DNA of 64,000 bases from Anomaloglossus baeobatrachus (GCF_048569485.1 NC_134354.1:457142307-457206306); one strand, 5' to 3'; numbered from the stretch's first letter, positions 33,636-46,333 are shown. Program-made: numbers and translations. The notes: generated by a model from the sequence alone, not told the origin.

Positions 33636-34267
33636 CACCAGCTCAATTTCTATAGCATTACATTACCGGAAGCACCAGAAAGTGGGCCACCTTAGGGGAA
33701 TTGTCCAACTTGCTCAAATTGAGTGTATGTTGAAACTATACTCACCAACATAATTTTCTCTGCAGGGGAACTGCAGAGTGCTGTGATTAGTAGAAATGAG
33801 CAAATCAATTTAAGGTGAGGTTTTGAGAGTAGATTTTCTATTTTGCTTGGTTTTTTAACCCTTCTATTTACTATACTCTGGGGTCTGGAGAGACCTCATG
33901 ACATAATAATTGGCGTTTACCAGCAATTTGATTTGCAGCTATGAAACTTGACACAAATCAAATTTCCTAGCTGAATTTGAGCATATCTGGTTAATTGAAT
34001 TTCGGCAGATTTGTTCATTTTACATTGACAGCCTCTCTCCAGATGTTTTAAAACTACAACTTCTTGTGAAAAGTTTTAGTTTTGCAAAAGCAAGAGAAAC
34101 ATATTCAAGATCATTAATTTAAACTATACACATTGCAGATCCCTAGGCTAGACTATAGACTGGAGATCTCTTGTAGACTATACAATGGAGATTATGTGCT
34201 GGACTATATAGATTTGAGATTACAGTACTAAACTATAAATTGAAGATCACTGCTAGACTGTGTCTAA

Positions 34268-34917
34268 GGGTACCTTCACACTTTAGCGATGCAGCAGCGA
34301 TCCGACCAGCGATCTGACCTGGTCAGGATCGCTGCTGCATCGCTACATGGTCGCTGGTGAGCTGTCAAACAGGCAGATCTCACCAGCGACCAGTGACCAG
34401 CCCCCAGCCAGCAGCGACGTGCAAGCGACGCTGCGCTTGCACGGAGCCGGCGTCTGGAAGCTGCGGACACTGGTAACTAAGGTAAACATCGGGTATGGTT
34501 ACCCGATGTTTACATTAGTTACCAGCCCACACCGCTTAGCTTGTGTTCAGGGAGCAGGAGCCGGCACTGGCAGCGTGAGAGCTGCGGAGGCTGGTAACGA
34601 AGGTAAATATCGGGTAACCACCTTGGTTACCCGATGTTTACCTTGGTTACAGCTTACCGCAGGCTGTCAGACGCCGGCTCCTGCTCCCTTCACATTCAGG
34701 ATTGTTGCTCTCTCGCTGTCACACACAGCGATGTGTGCTTATCAGCGGGAGAGCAGCAATTAAAAAACGAACCAGGGCTGTGTGTAACGAGCAGCGATCT
34801 TACAGCAGGGGCCAGATCTCTGCTCAGTGTCACACACAGTGAGATCGCTAATGAGGTCACAAAAAACGTGACTCAGCAGCGATCTCAGTAGCGATCTCGC
34901 TGTGTGTGAAGCACCCC
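34268..34917. mobile_element. MITE (TTCACACTTTAGCGATGC family)
   Basis: Ends GGGTACCTTCACAC and GTGTGAAGCACCCC are inverted, next to TAA/TTA. The interior has two copies of a hairpin built on GGTAAACATCGGGTA and its complement (34469-34523, 34591-34649), and the hairpin TCACACACAGCGATGTGTGC shared with the Harbinger-type copies. Confidence 0.8.
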
Positions 34918-35031
34918 TTAGACATCACTATGCTAGACTATACATTGAAGATCATGGCTATAGACTATAGACATTGAAGATTACTGTGCTACGCTATGCA
35001 AATTGTCTCTTCAGAGAGGAAGAAGACTTAA

Positions 35032-35794
35032 GGCCCAGTCACACTAAACAACTTACCAGCGATCCCAACAACGATACAACCTGATAGGGATTGCTGGTAA
35101 GTTGCTAGGAGGTCGCTGGTGAAATGTCACACTAAGCAATGCTCAAGCGATCCCACCAGCAATCTGACCTGGCAGTGATCGCTGGAGCGTCGATACACGG
35201 GTTGCTGGTGAGCTGTCACACAGGCAGATCTCACAAGGAACCAGTGACCAGCCCCCAGCCAGCAGCGACGCGTAGAAGCGATGCTGTGCTTGGTAACTAA
35301 GGTAAATATCGGGTAACCAACCCGATATTTACCTTGGTTACCAACGCACACCGCTTAGCGCTGGCTCCCTGCAATCCTAGCCAGAGTACACATCGGGTTA
35401 ATTACCCAATGTGTAGTCTGGCTATGTGTGCAGGGAGCAGGGAGCCGGCACTCGCCGCGTGAGAGCGGCAGACGCTGGTAACGAAGGTAAATATCGGGTA
35501 ACCAAGGAAAGGTCTTCTTGGTTACCCGATATTTACATTGGTTACCAGCGTCCGCAGAAGCCGGCTTCCTGCTCACTGCATATTCAGTTGTTGCTCTGTC
35601 GCTGTCACACACAGCGATGTGTGCTTCACAGCGGGAGAGCAACAACTAAAAAATGGTCCCGGACATTCAGCAACAACCAACGACCTCACAGCAGGGGCCG
35701 GGTTGTTGCTGGATGTCACACACAGCAACATCGCTAGCAAGTTGTGGCTCAGCAGTGATGTTGCTAGCGATGTTGCTTAGTGTGACGGTACCTT
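35032..35794. mobile_element. MITE related to 34268-34917, TSD TAA
   Basis: Ends GGCCCAGTCACACTAAACAAC and GTTGCTTAGTGTGACGGTACC are inverted, near TAA on both sides. Two TATCGGGTAACC-type hairpins lie at 35281-35343 and 35478-35546. Confidence 0.8.
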
Positions 35795-36354
35795 TAAACT
35801 CTAGCAAGCCTATTAGAAATATTGATCCTTTAATGAGCCTTGCCATATGACTTAGAATAAAAAGCCAAACTAGAATCTCAATTTCTAGATTCGGTGTCTC
35901 AGGATATTTCTATTAGGGTCAATGATGAGGAACAATACCCAAAAACTGGTTTAACTTTTTATCCTAAGTCATATGGCAAGGCTTTTTAAAGGGTCGATAT
36001 TGAATTTCAGGATTGCTACGTCCAATAGGTGGCGCTAGAGTTCAAGTCCTCTTTGTCTCTGGAGAGACAAATTGCATATTTAATTTCCCAGAGGATCATT
36101 GCAGGTGTTTAAGTCTCCTCATACTGGCATGCCACACCTGGCATGTCACTCTCCACAAGGAAAAACCTTACCCCTTAGATCCCTGTGATACTCTATACAT
36201 TAGAGATTATTGTGTTATACTATACATTAAACATTACTGTACTAAACTATACATTAGATATCTTTTTTTATGCACACACCTTTTTTGGGGCGTTTTGGCA
36301 AGGATGGGGAATTTTTAAATTCTATGTAGAAGATTTGTCAGTATAACATTGTAA

Positions 36355-36774
36355 GGGCTCGGTTCCACTTGTGCTTTGCTTCCGATGCAAGAGCATCTGA
36401 TGTAATATGCTAATGACCCTCGGCACAGGTTCGGTTGCGAAAATCAGCCAAGTGTCATGCAACTGTGATCGAATCTTGTGATCAGATCTCATCTGCGGAG
36501 AAGAGGGAGGGAGCATTTTCTCCCTCTTCTCCCCAGCCTGTCTCTGCGTATATCGCCCTGCACTCTGATGACTTCAGAGTGCAATGTGATGTTTCACATG
36601 CACCCATACACCTGTATGGGTGCGTGTAAGCCAAGACTCACTGCTAAACGCAGCATTCTGCAATTCTTTTCTCATGCAGATGGACACTGCCTGATTGATT
36701 AACATTGGTGCGAGTGCAATCCAATGTTTACCAAATTGCGCTCGTCTGTATTAATTACAAGTGGAGCCGAGACC
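36355..36774. mobile_element. MITE (GGGCTCGGTTCCACTTGT family), TSD TAA
   Basis: Inverted ends GGGCTCGGTTCCACTTGTGC and ACAAGTGGAGCCGAGACC, flanked by TAA (36352-36354, 36775-36777). No coding capacity. Confidence 0.75.
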
Positions 36775-37992
36775 TAAAACCTTTACTTTTTATTTTTATA
36801 ATCGTTTTCTCTGTGTGTCACCCTTTACACGTATGTCCACCCTGTCACTATGATTTTGTCTGGATGCGGTTCCCTCATAGGTTCCTCTATTGGCAGGTCT
36901 AGGGGTGTGTAGCCTATAGGTTCCGCTCCCCCATAAACCCTGACTCCGCTCGTTCAGGAGAGGAGCTGACAGTAAATGCCTCCCAGTCCTCGCCTTGGTG
37001 GCAGCCAGGGCAGATGCTGGGAGCAAGATTGGGCATTTCCTTAGCTTCATCTAGGGGAGGCTTGTAGTCCATGACCCTCGCTGTGGTCTTCTGGCTTGGA
37101 GAGATGGGAAATGGTTTTGGTGACACTTATCCTGTAGGATAGAGTTTCAAGTAGATCAGCATTCTTGTGCACTCTTTTTGTGGCATTTTATTTTTTTTTA
37201 AGTGTACTTGGGTATCGAGTACAACTTTGGGCTTTCAAATACAAAAAATAAAAAGAATAAAATCACTGCACTAGATTACAGATTGAATATAACTGAGGTA
37301 GACTAATGTTTGAAGATCACTACAATGTAGTATGAGACTATACATTGGACATCATTATATACTAGATATATAGTGTACTAGTATACCTAGTACTAGACTA
37401 TATACTCAAGATTATAGTGCTAAACTGTAGATTAGAGATCACTGCTAGACTATACATTGAAGTTCACTACTGTAGACTATACATATTGGAGACTAATGAT
37501 CGAAGATCACAGTACTAGACTGTAAATTGGAGACTGCTACACTGGACTATTCTAGACTATATATTGAAGATTACAGTGCTAGACTATAGGCTCGAGATTA
37601 TTATTATTATTATTTTTATTATTATTATCACTTTATTAAACAATGCATTCAAGATTACAGTGCTAGACTTTACATTGAATATTGTTGTACTAGACAATAC
37701 ATTGAAGATTAATGACTACAAATTGTAATTCACAATAGTGGAACTATCCCAGTAGATGGGATGTGCCATAGCTGCACTTTTCTTAAGGCACAAAAAAATG
37801 TTTTTGTACCTTGAGAAACATGTTGTTTCAGAACCAAAATGCATTGGCATTATTGAAAACCTTAATTCTACTAATGAGGTTTCTGCAGTCCCCCAAGCTC
37901 AGCCCATATATTGTGATATTTCTATTATTGTGAATTACTATCTGGGATTATTTCTTTTACAGCCATAGCAGAGAAGTGCATGTTAAGTTTTA

Positions 37993-38563
37993 TGCGGGCG
38001 TCACACGGTACGATCTATCGCGCGATCGCACGAGCGATCGTACCCACCCCGTCATTTGTGCGTCACGGGCAAATCACTGCCCGTGTAGCACAAAGTCGTT
38101 AAACCGCCGTCACACGTACTTACCTGCTGAGCGACCTCGCTGTGGGCGGCGAACATCCTCTTCCTGAAGGGGGAAGGACGTTCGGCGTCACAGCGAAGTC
38201 ACACAGCCGCCGGCCAATAGAAGCGGAGGGGCTGAGATGAGCGGGACGTAAACATCCTGCCCACCTCCTTCCTTCCGCATAGCAGGCTGGTGCCGCGGGA
38301 TGCAGGTAAGCTGTGTTCATCGTTCCCGGGGTGTCACACTGAGCGATGTGTGCTGCCCCGGGTACGATGAACAATCGGCGGCATGAAAAATAAATGAATC
38401 TTTAAAAATAAGCGACATGTACACGACTCACGATTTGTGACAAATTCAGCGTCGCTCGGAGGTGTCACATGAAATGACGTCGCAAACGATGCCGGATGTG
38501 CGTCACGAAAACTGTGACCCCGATGATGCATCGCACAATAGCTCGTCTCGTGTGACGCCTGCC
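37993..38563. mobile_element. Harbinger-type MITE (GGGCGTCACACGGTACGA), TSD TTA
   Basis: Ends GCGGGCGTCACACGGTACGA and CGTGTGACGCCTGCC are inverted, with TTA at 37990-37992 and 38564-38566. It shares the GAGCGATGTGTGCTGCC hairpin. Confidence 0.8.
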
Positions 38564-39099
38564 TTAGAAGTGGATCTTAAGCCTCTTATAGGTATTGTGT
38601 CCTCACACACTTCCCCCAGTCGAGCACTATCATCATTATCACCCCTTTATTTTTCTTTTCACAGAATTGCCGTATTGTGCGTTTCTATCCCAATTTAGAC
38701 CTCCTCAAGGTTACAGATTCTAGATCACTGCACTGAACAATAAACTAGAGATGGATGCACTAGACTACAAAATGAAGATCCATCTACTAGACGATACATT
38801 AGCATTAAAGAGTACTGCAGTAAACTATAGATTAGAGATTGCTGCACTGGACTATACATTGGTTTTCTACACTAGAGTTCACCATAATAGACTATAGTGT
38901 GGAGATCACTGTGAAAAAATATTGTGATTGGAACAGAATACTTGATTTAAGGGGTATTACAGTGAAAGAGAATAATAAATTATTATTGTTAAAAATGCTC
39001 CTTTCATGTTTATCTTGCATGTAAACAGGTTGCAGATCACCTTATGAATGAGCAAAATGAGTGAAACAATCCTTTGCTCAGCACAAAAGATTATCATTA

Positions 39100-39336
39100 G
39101 GGATGATCGAATACCTCAAATATTCGGCTTCGCGAATATTTTCCGAATAGGTCGCCGCTATGCGAATATTCGATGCTCAATGTAAGTCTATGGGAAGCCT
39201 GAATAGTTCTGAATAGTTGTTATTCGGGTTTTTCGTAGACTTACATTGCGCATCGAATACTCGCGAATAGTCAAATAGCGGCGACCTATTCGGAAAATAT
39301 TCGCGAAGCCGAATATTTGAGGTATTCGATCATCCC
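39100..39336. mobile_element. Palindromic MITE (GATGATCGAATA family), TSD TA
   Basis: Second copy of the family at 11938-12185. Near-perfect fold-back over 237 bp, ends GGGATGATCGAATACCTC and complement, TA on both sides. Confidence 0.85.
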
Positions 39337-39439
39337 TAATTATCATCCTTTGCTATGGATCTTCCTGTGTAAAAAGCACTCGCATTGCTGAGAACTATGT
39401 CAGCCTACTCTATTATAGATCATGCGCGTCAATTACTTA

Positions 39440-40033
39440 GGGGTACTTTGCACACTACGACATCGCAGCTGCGATGTCGGTGGGGTCAAATCAAAAGTGA
39501 CGCACATCCGGCGTCACTGTCGATATCGTAGTGTGTAAATCCTTTTTGATACGATTAACGAGCGCAAAAGCGTCGTAATCGTATCATCGGTGTAGTGTCC
39601 GACATTTTCATAATTTCGCTGCAGCGACGGTACGATGATGTTCCTCGTTCACCTGCGGCAGCACACATCACTGTATGATAAGCCACAGGAGCGAGGAACA
39701 TCAGCTTACCTGCGTCACCGCGGCTCACGCCGACTATGCGGAAGGACGGAGGTGGGCGGGATGTTTACGTCACGCTTATCTCCGCCCCTCCGTTTCTATT
39801 GGCCGCCTGCCATGTGATGTTGCTGTGACGCCTCACAGCCCGCCCCCTTAGGAAGGAGGCGGGTCACTGGCCGGAGCGACGTCGCAGGGCAGGTGAGTGT
39901 GTGTGACACTGCCGTAGCGATAATGTTCGCTACGGAAGCTATCACAAGATATCGCTGTTGCGACGGGGGCGGGGACTATCGCGCTCGGCATCGCAAGCAT
40001 CGGCTTGCGATGTCGTAGTGTGCAAAGTACCCC
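39440..40033. mobile_element. Harbinger-type MITE (GGGGTACTTTGCACACTACG), TSD TTA
   Basis: Terminal repeats GGGGTACTTTGCACACTACG are exact and inverted at the two ends, with TTA at 39437-39439 and 40034-40036. CpG-rich interior. Exact ends suggest it is fairly young. Confidence 0.88.
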
Positions 40034-41214
40034 TTAGGTCTGTCATTTAAACCACCATCCATCAGTTAAAGTTTACTGGCGGACGTATTGTGCCACCAGT
40101 CGGCCCATGTAGATGGACCTTTGGCCTTCAGTGTTCTTCTTTTCTGGTATTACTATTACTGCTTATAGTTTGAGGAACTTTTTTGTCACTCTTTGTAGGA
40201 AAACCTGATGCGGCAATTCTGTCTAATGCGCATCTATAAAAGACAGTTATTTCTTTTTGTAAAACTTTATAGTGATGTTGCCAACAAATAGAACAGATAC
40301 AGTATTGCCAGACAATGTCCCTGAGAAGATCTATGTGTTTTTCTTAAAATTAATAATACATGAGGTTCCCGAAGCTTTTCTCTGCTCCTTTATTTGCCAT
40401 TTTGCATTTTCTTCATTTCAAAATGTCTGTAAAAATGGCCTATAATTGGTGTAGTAAACAAAGAAATGAAAAAGATGTTGTAAGATTCTGAACAAAAGCC
40501 AGTGCTTTAGCATATGTTGCTGCAATGCCAAAATGGGTTTTAGTAGACTAACAGGATAGAAATAACAAGAGGCATACAATAAAGTCTAGGAATGCAGATA
40601 AACATAATGGAAGCAACAAAGTCATAGAAAGTCCTGTGCCTGTGTATACAAGAGGGAAAAAGATAAAATAGTCCAAGTAAGCAAGGTAATTCACATCTGC
40701 TCGCCAAACAAAGCCATTCGCAGCTACTCTATATTTTCTACTTTTATTTACAATCAACTGTTAGTGCATTAGTGTTGCTGGACCAATTAGGGGAAATCAC
40801 ATTAAACTGATTCGATTTCCCTTGAAACAAATTAGCCAAATGCTTTGCAGAATAGTGTTCTTCAGCAGCTTCCAGTGGTCTGCGATGGTTTCTTAGTGGT
40901 ACTTCAGGAAAAACAAAGAAAGATCAGATTATTTTGCCTCTTCGGAAAGTCACGTATTTGTGACATTATTATGGTTAGTGGAGCTCATAAAAGATATTTG
41001 AACAGCAATATGGGCTGTAGTAAAGAAAACTGCTGCAATATTAACACGTTTTGTTTGTCACATTTTTATAATGGAGATGATCAAACTTATATCTATGTTT
41101 TTGTGCACATAAAAAAATGAAAAAAGAAAAAAAATGAAAAATGTATGGCTGTGCTAAGATGACAGCACAGCTTAAAAGGGTTAGCTGATACTTTATATTG
41201 ATGGCCGATCCTTA

Positions 41215-41831
41215 GGCCTCCTTCACATGTCCGTGTCTGCAGTACATGTTTGGTCCATTTCCTCACGTGATGGATACACGGGAACATGTAGACCCATTAA
41301 AATCAATGGGTCTGCGCACACGTGCATGTCTTGCTATGGACCGTGTGTACGTGTGGAGCATACATGTGCCCATGTGCTCCACACGTAGACATGTCAGTTT
41401 TTCTCCGGCATCACGGGTGTTACACGGCCTGCACACGGACCGCACGGATGTGATCCGTGTGACACGCACCGGAGAAAACACACGTGTTTGTAAAAAAAAA
41501 AATTCTATACTCACCTTCTCCAGCACTGCTGTCTCTGCCTCTGCTGTCACTTACTTCCGATCCACGCTCATTATGCTCATTGAATATTCACTCCACTGCG
41601 GGCCGGAAGCAGCAGCAGCGGGGAGTTAGCAGGACCAGAGATCGAAGATCAGCACCACGGACAGCAATACCAGGGACAGGTGATCAGAAAGTTCCGATTC
41701 TCCCTGTGTTATCATGGATAACACACGGAGAACACACGTTGTGCCATAAAAACGGCACACGGAGGACAATACGCACCTTTGACATGTCCGTGAAAAACGT
41801 GTTTGATTTTCACGGACGTGTGAAGGGGTCC
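41215..41831. mobile_element. MITE (GGCCTCCTTCACATGTCCGTG), TSD TTA
   Basis: Ends GGCCTCCTTCACATGTCCGT and ACGGACGTGTGAAGGGGTCC are inverted, with TTA at 41212-41214 and 41832-41834. The family recurs at 50545-51107. The interior has many ACACGTGT-type short palindromes. Confidence 0.8.
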
Positions 41832-42153
41832 TTAGAGAGCGTATTCAGTATCAGATCAGTATTAAAGGGGTTGTTTACTAATAGGATAACTCTTTTTGAT
41901 TCCACATGTTTACCCCATGTAAAATAATAAAGGCTATACTGATATCTCATACCGGCACACTTCTAGCACTGCTGCGGCTCCCGATGCTGGGGTTGTGACA
42001 TCACACGAGCCCCACGTCCAATCAGCATCGGCTTCTGTCTCACCGCGTTCATACCAAATGAACAATCAACAGAAAGTCAGTTCAGATTCTAACATGTCTT
42101 TGGATCTTCAAAGATGACCTACTGGCTTTACACATTAACATTATGAATCTCAT

Positions 42154-43093
42154 TAACAAGAGAAACAGGAAAGTCCGATAGTTCCATAAAAATAAAGTGT
42201 TTTTGTTTGAATTCCATTTAGTTGATCATCAATATGGGATGGAAGATGATGCTGATGCGTTTCGACTGGTAGGTCTTAAGCGGGCTTTACACGCTGCAAT
42301 CTCGCTAGCGAGATCGCAAGCGATCGTACCCGCCCCCGTCAGTTGTGCGACACGGGTAAATCGAGCACAACCTCGCTTACCCCCGTCACACGGAATTACC
42401 TGTCCTGCGACGTCGCTCTGGACGGCGATCCGCCTCCTTTCTAAGGGAGTGGGTCGTGCGGCACCACAGTGACATCACACGAAAGCCGTCCAATAAAAGC
42501 GGAGGGGTGGAGATGAGCGGGACGTAAACATCCCGCCCACCCCCTTCCTTCTACATAGCCGGTAGAGACAGGTAAGGAGATGTTCCTCGCTCCTGCGGTG
42601 TCACACACAGCGATGTGTGCTGCCGCAGGAACGAGGAACAACATCGCTAATTAGAAGAAAACGATTTTTTGTTTTAGGACGACCTCTCCCCAGCAAACGA
42701 TTTTTGCCGCTTTTGCGATAGTTTTAGGTCGCACATAAGTGTCACACGCTGCGATATCGTTAATGATGCTGGATGTGCATCACAAACAACATGACCCCGA
42801 CGATAATTCATTAACGATATCGTAGCGTGTAAAGCCCGCTATAGTCCTACGACTAAGACCAACAGTCTAAGAATGTCAACATGATCTTCCATCCCATCCT
42901 GTTGATCAACCTTTAATGGAATACAAATAAAAATACCTTATTTTTACTGCACAATCAGACTTTCCTTTTTCTCTTGTTGATTGCTGCCCAGCTGTGACCG
43001 ATGGGCCTACAGAATGTTACATCCAACCTTAATAGCGGTAGTGGAGACATGAGCGTGGTGAGTTTTTGAGTTTTTCTGTGTTGAATTGTGATA
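42154..43093. mobile_element. Asymmetric fold-back retroposon, holding a MITE
   Basis: Arms flank the MITE at 42280-42839: AGGAAAGTCCGATAG and GGGATGGAAGAT on the left, ATCTTCCATCCC and CAGACTTTCCT on the right. The right side extends about 120 bp unpaired. An 11 bp duplication ATGAATCTCAT flanks it (42143-42153, 43094-43104). Without the MITE it is about 375 bp, close to the other two fold-backs. A GAAACGCATC (minus strand, left arm) looks like a decayed hammerhead end. Confidence 0.6.
42280..42839. mobile_element. Harbinger-type MITE in the fold-back apex
   Basis: Exact inverted ends GCGGGCTTTACACGCT. Flanks are TTAA and TAT, so the 3 bp duplication has diverged or is offset. It carries the ACACACAGCGATGTGTGCTG hairpin. 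Confidence 0.82.
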
Positions 43094-43229
43094 ATGAATC
43101 TCATCACTTAGGAATCATGAATCTCTCCTCTGACCTTTCCCAACCATATGTATCTTCATTGTAAAAATGTGCATTAATAGAGCAACTCATGTGACATATT
43201 GGAGCAGATTTCAAGACAGTGTACACTTA

Positions 43230-43607
43230 GGGTGCATGCCCATGATCAGTAGTTGCAGCAGTTTGAATGCAGCATACGTCAGCTGCGTCTTAACCGCTGC
43301 GATATACAGTACAAGAATAGTGGAGGGGATTCATAGAAATCCTATGCCCACTGTGCTTATTTTTTCCACAGCAAACACTGACCTGTAGAGTGTCTTTCCA
43401 GACCGCAAAATGGCAATTGTTTGCTGTAGAATTGCCTGCGTCCTCCGTAGGAAGAACATAAGCGAGAGACCGCAGCGCACTGAACCCTGATTGTGGGTAC
43501 TGACCGCTGTGGTCTCCTGCGTTCTCCTGCAGAGGAGACGTGCGGCCCCGCAGGTCAGGACTCGCTGCGTTCTGAACGCAGCGAGTCCTGATCATGGGCA
43601 CATACCC
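43230..43607. mobile_element. MITE (GGGTGCATGCCCATGATCAG), TSD TTA
   Basis: Inverted ends GGGTGCATGCCCATGATCAG and CTGATCATGGGCACATACCC, with TTA at 43227-43229 and 43608-43610. Near the right end is GAACGCAGCGAGTCC and its complement, a further hairpin. Confidence 0.82.
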
Positions 43608-43817
43608 TTAGACTATACAGCATTCTGACAATATGGCAAGAACATACTACGATAATGCTGGATGATAAATTGGAGCATTTTTTGAAAGTTTTGTCTAGCT
43701 TTGTACCACAAATGAATTGGTTTCATATGACACTAAAATTTTGGCAAATATTTTCCCATTTGAGACCACTCCCCTTTATAGCAGGAGTGCTTATTTTAAC
43801 TTGGTCAGACCCTCTAA

Positions 43818-44040
43818 GGCCTGTTTCACATATCCGGCTTTTCGCCGGTTTGACGGATGTGGCACACGCCAGTACAATATGATACAGTACAATGGCAACG
43901 CCGCAACTTCCGGGTCACATGCTCCGGTCACATGACAGCACATGACCGGCGCTTGTTGCGCTGCCAGTGTACTGTATACACTGTACTGACATGCGCCGCA
44001 TCCGTCAAACCGGCGAAAAGCCGGATATGTGAAATCGGCC
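43818..44040. mobile_element. Short MITE with about 40 bp terminal repeats, TSD TAA
   Basis: Ends CACATATCCGGCTTTTCGCC and its complement are near-perfect over about 40 bp. TAA at 43815-43817 and 44041-44043. The right TAA is also the left target copy of the next MITE. Confidence 0.85.
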
Positions 44041-44043
44041 TAA

Positions 44044-44609
44044 AGGGGGCTTTACACGCTGCGACATCGCTAATGCGGAGTTGTTGGGGTCACGGAATTT
44101 GTGACGCACATCCGGCCGCATTAGCGATGTTGCTGCGTGTGGCACCGATGAGCGATTTTGCATCGTTGCAAAAACGTGCAAAATTGCTAATCGGTGACAT
44201 GGGGGTCCATTCTCGATTATCGTTACTGCAGCAGTAACGATATAGTTCGTCGCTCCTGCGGCAGCACACATCGCTATGTGTGATGCCGCAGGAACGAGGA
44301 ACCTCTCCTTACCTGCCTCCCGGCCGCTATGAGGAAGGAAAGAGGTAGGCGGGATGTTCCGGCCACTCATCTCCGCCCCTCCGCTTCTATTGGGCGGCCG
44401 CTCAGTGACGTCGCTGTGACGCCGCACGGACCGCCCCCTTAGAAAGGAGGCGGTTCGCCGGTCACAGCGACGTCGCCGGGCAGGTATGTGTGATGGGTCT
44501 GCGCGATGTTGTGCGGCACGGGCAGTGATTTGCCCGTGTCGCACAACAGATGGGGTGGGTACCCACGCTAGCGATATCGGGACCGATATCGCAGCGTGTA
44601 AAGTAGCCT
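44044..44609. mobile_element. Harbinger-type MITE, TSD TAA
   Basis: Ends AGGGGGCTTTACACGCTGCG and CGCAGCGTGTAAAGTAGCCT are inverted, TAA at 44041-44043 and 44610-44612. It holds the GCAGCACACATCGC hairpin in opposite orientation to 42280-42839. Confidence 0.85.
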
Positions 44610-45779
44610 TAAGTCACCAATATGGTGAACAATTTTGGAGAGTATGAACTGCAGTGGACATATGACGCATTCCGTGGAAAATAGTGGAATTCTTAGAAGA
44701 TCAAGTGGAAGATTCATGTAAACGTGTAAAGCAATGGAAACATGGATGAGAAGAGGATGTGGGCCGTAAGGGAAATGCAGAAGTTAACATTGCGCTCCAT
44801 TTTTCGTTCTTATAAGTACAGTATTCTTACTCTTCCATCATCTGCATTTATTTCTATTCACCCATATGTTTTCCATTCTTTATCTACAATTGAATGATAT
44901 AATTCTCCCCAACTTAATGGAGTTCTTCTCTCTGATGGGGAATACCAGGTGTTCAATTGATTATGTCTCAAGATAATTCCTCAAATGCAAATCTAATTGT
45001 TTAAATTAGTTAAAACTGAAAATGCAGATCTAATGCTTCACATAAAATGCTGATAGCTCCACTAATTAAAAATGTACAAATGTCATTTCACAACTTCTTT
45101 TACCAGCACTTCCAATTTCCTGGTGTAAAAAAGTGGTGCAAATAATCACATTCTCATTATTTGCACACAACTGTGCAAACAATGTCTGTTTTCCTTTCTT
45201 TGCCAGTCACATCACTTCTCAAAAAAATTGCCAGAATTGAGAAGAAAGGCTTCCGAGGGCCAGAGAACCCGACTGCAATCAAATTAGAGCACACATTGAG
45301 TTGTGCTTAATTTAAGAAGGGGACTTTTAAAAAATGAAGCATATTTCACTTTAGGGTTATTTCGTTCAGAATGGTGTATGAAATATCATCTTAAATAATA
45401 TTAACCTTTTGTTTTTTCACATCAATATTTAACTAGCCTAAGTACTTTAACTCCCGTAGCAAGAAAAAACTTATTAGAACATCAAATACTGGCTCTGTAA
45501 CTTTAATGCAAGCTCAGAAACTGAGCCCATATCTCTGCTGGTAGATGATGGCGGTATTATTCCACCAATAACAGCCGTGCATGAAGCAGAGCTCCGTCTG
45601 CAGTTATTAAACTGTTAAATGCTGCTGCCAATCGGTGATAGTGGCATTTATAGCACATCTATAGGGGGCATGCCTTTCTAACCACCTTTCAGCTGTCCCA
45701 CAATGCATTGGGAAGCACTACTATGGTATTGCTGTATATAATGCAACCAATTGGATGATTGCAGGTTGAAGTCCTCTAA

Positions 45780-46333
45780 AGGGGGCCTTACACGCTGCGA
45801 CATCGCTAGCGATGTCGCTAGCATTCGCACCCGCCCCCATCGTTTGTGCGTCACGGGCAAATCGCTGCCCGTGGCGGATAAAATCGCTAGTACCCGTCAC
45901 ACATACCTTCCTAACGACGTCCCTGTGGCCGGCGAACAGCCTCTTTTCTAAGGGGGTGGTTTGTCCAGCGTCACAGCGACGTCACAGGTAGGCGTCCAAT
46001 AGAAGCGGAGGGGCAGAGAGCAGCTGCATGAAAGTCACGCCCACCTCGTTGCCGGAGGACGCAGGTACGGTGTTGTTCGTTGTTCCCGGGGTGTCACGCG
46101 TAGCGATGTGTGCTGCCTCAGGAACGACGAACAACCTGCGTGCCACACCATCAATGATATTTGGGATTTGAACGACGTGTCAACAATCTATGATTAGGTG
46201 AGTATTTTTGATCATTAGCAGTCACTCGTACGTGTCAAACGCAACAACGTCGCTAACGAGGCCAAATGTGCGTCACGAATTCTGTGACCCCAATGATATC
46301 TCGTTAGCGATGTCTTTGCGTGTAAAGCAGCCT
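45780..46333. mobile_element. Harbinger-type MITE
   Basis: Ends AGGGGGCCTTACACGCTGCG and GCGTGTAAAGCAGCCT are inverted. Flanks are TAA on the left and TTA on the right. It has the CGTAGCGATGTGTGCTGCC hairpin. Confidence 0.8.

Larger units (their letters stand above)
34125..38900. repeat. Old 25 bp minisatellite, broken up by MITEs
   Basis: Imperfect units like CTAGACTATACATTGAAGAT plus CACTG appear at 34125-34262, 34920-35005, 36185-36260, 37265-37735 and 38705-38900. Three or four MITEs and some unidentified sequence lie between the blocks. The units are strongly diverged. Confidence 0.65.

Noticed and set aside
34268-46333. An autonomous Harbinger transposase for the MITEs
   Set aside because: None of the MITEs holds a frame with a DDE or Myb-like motif; the source element is not in this window.
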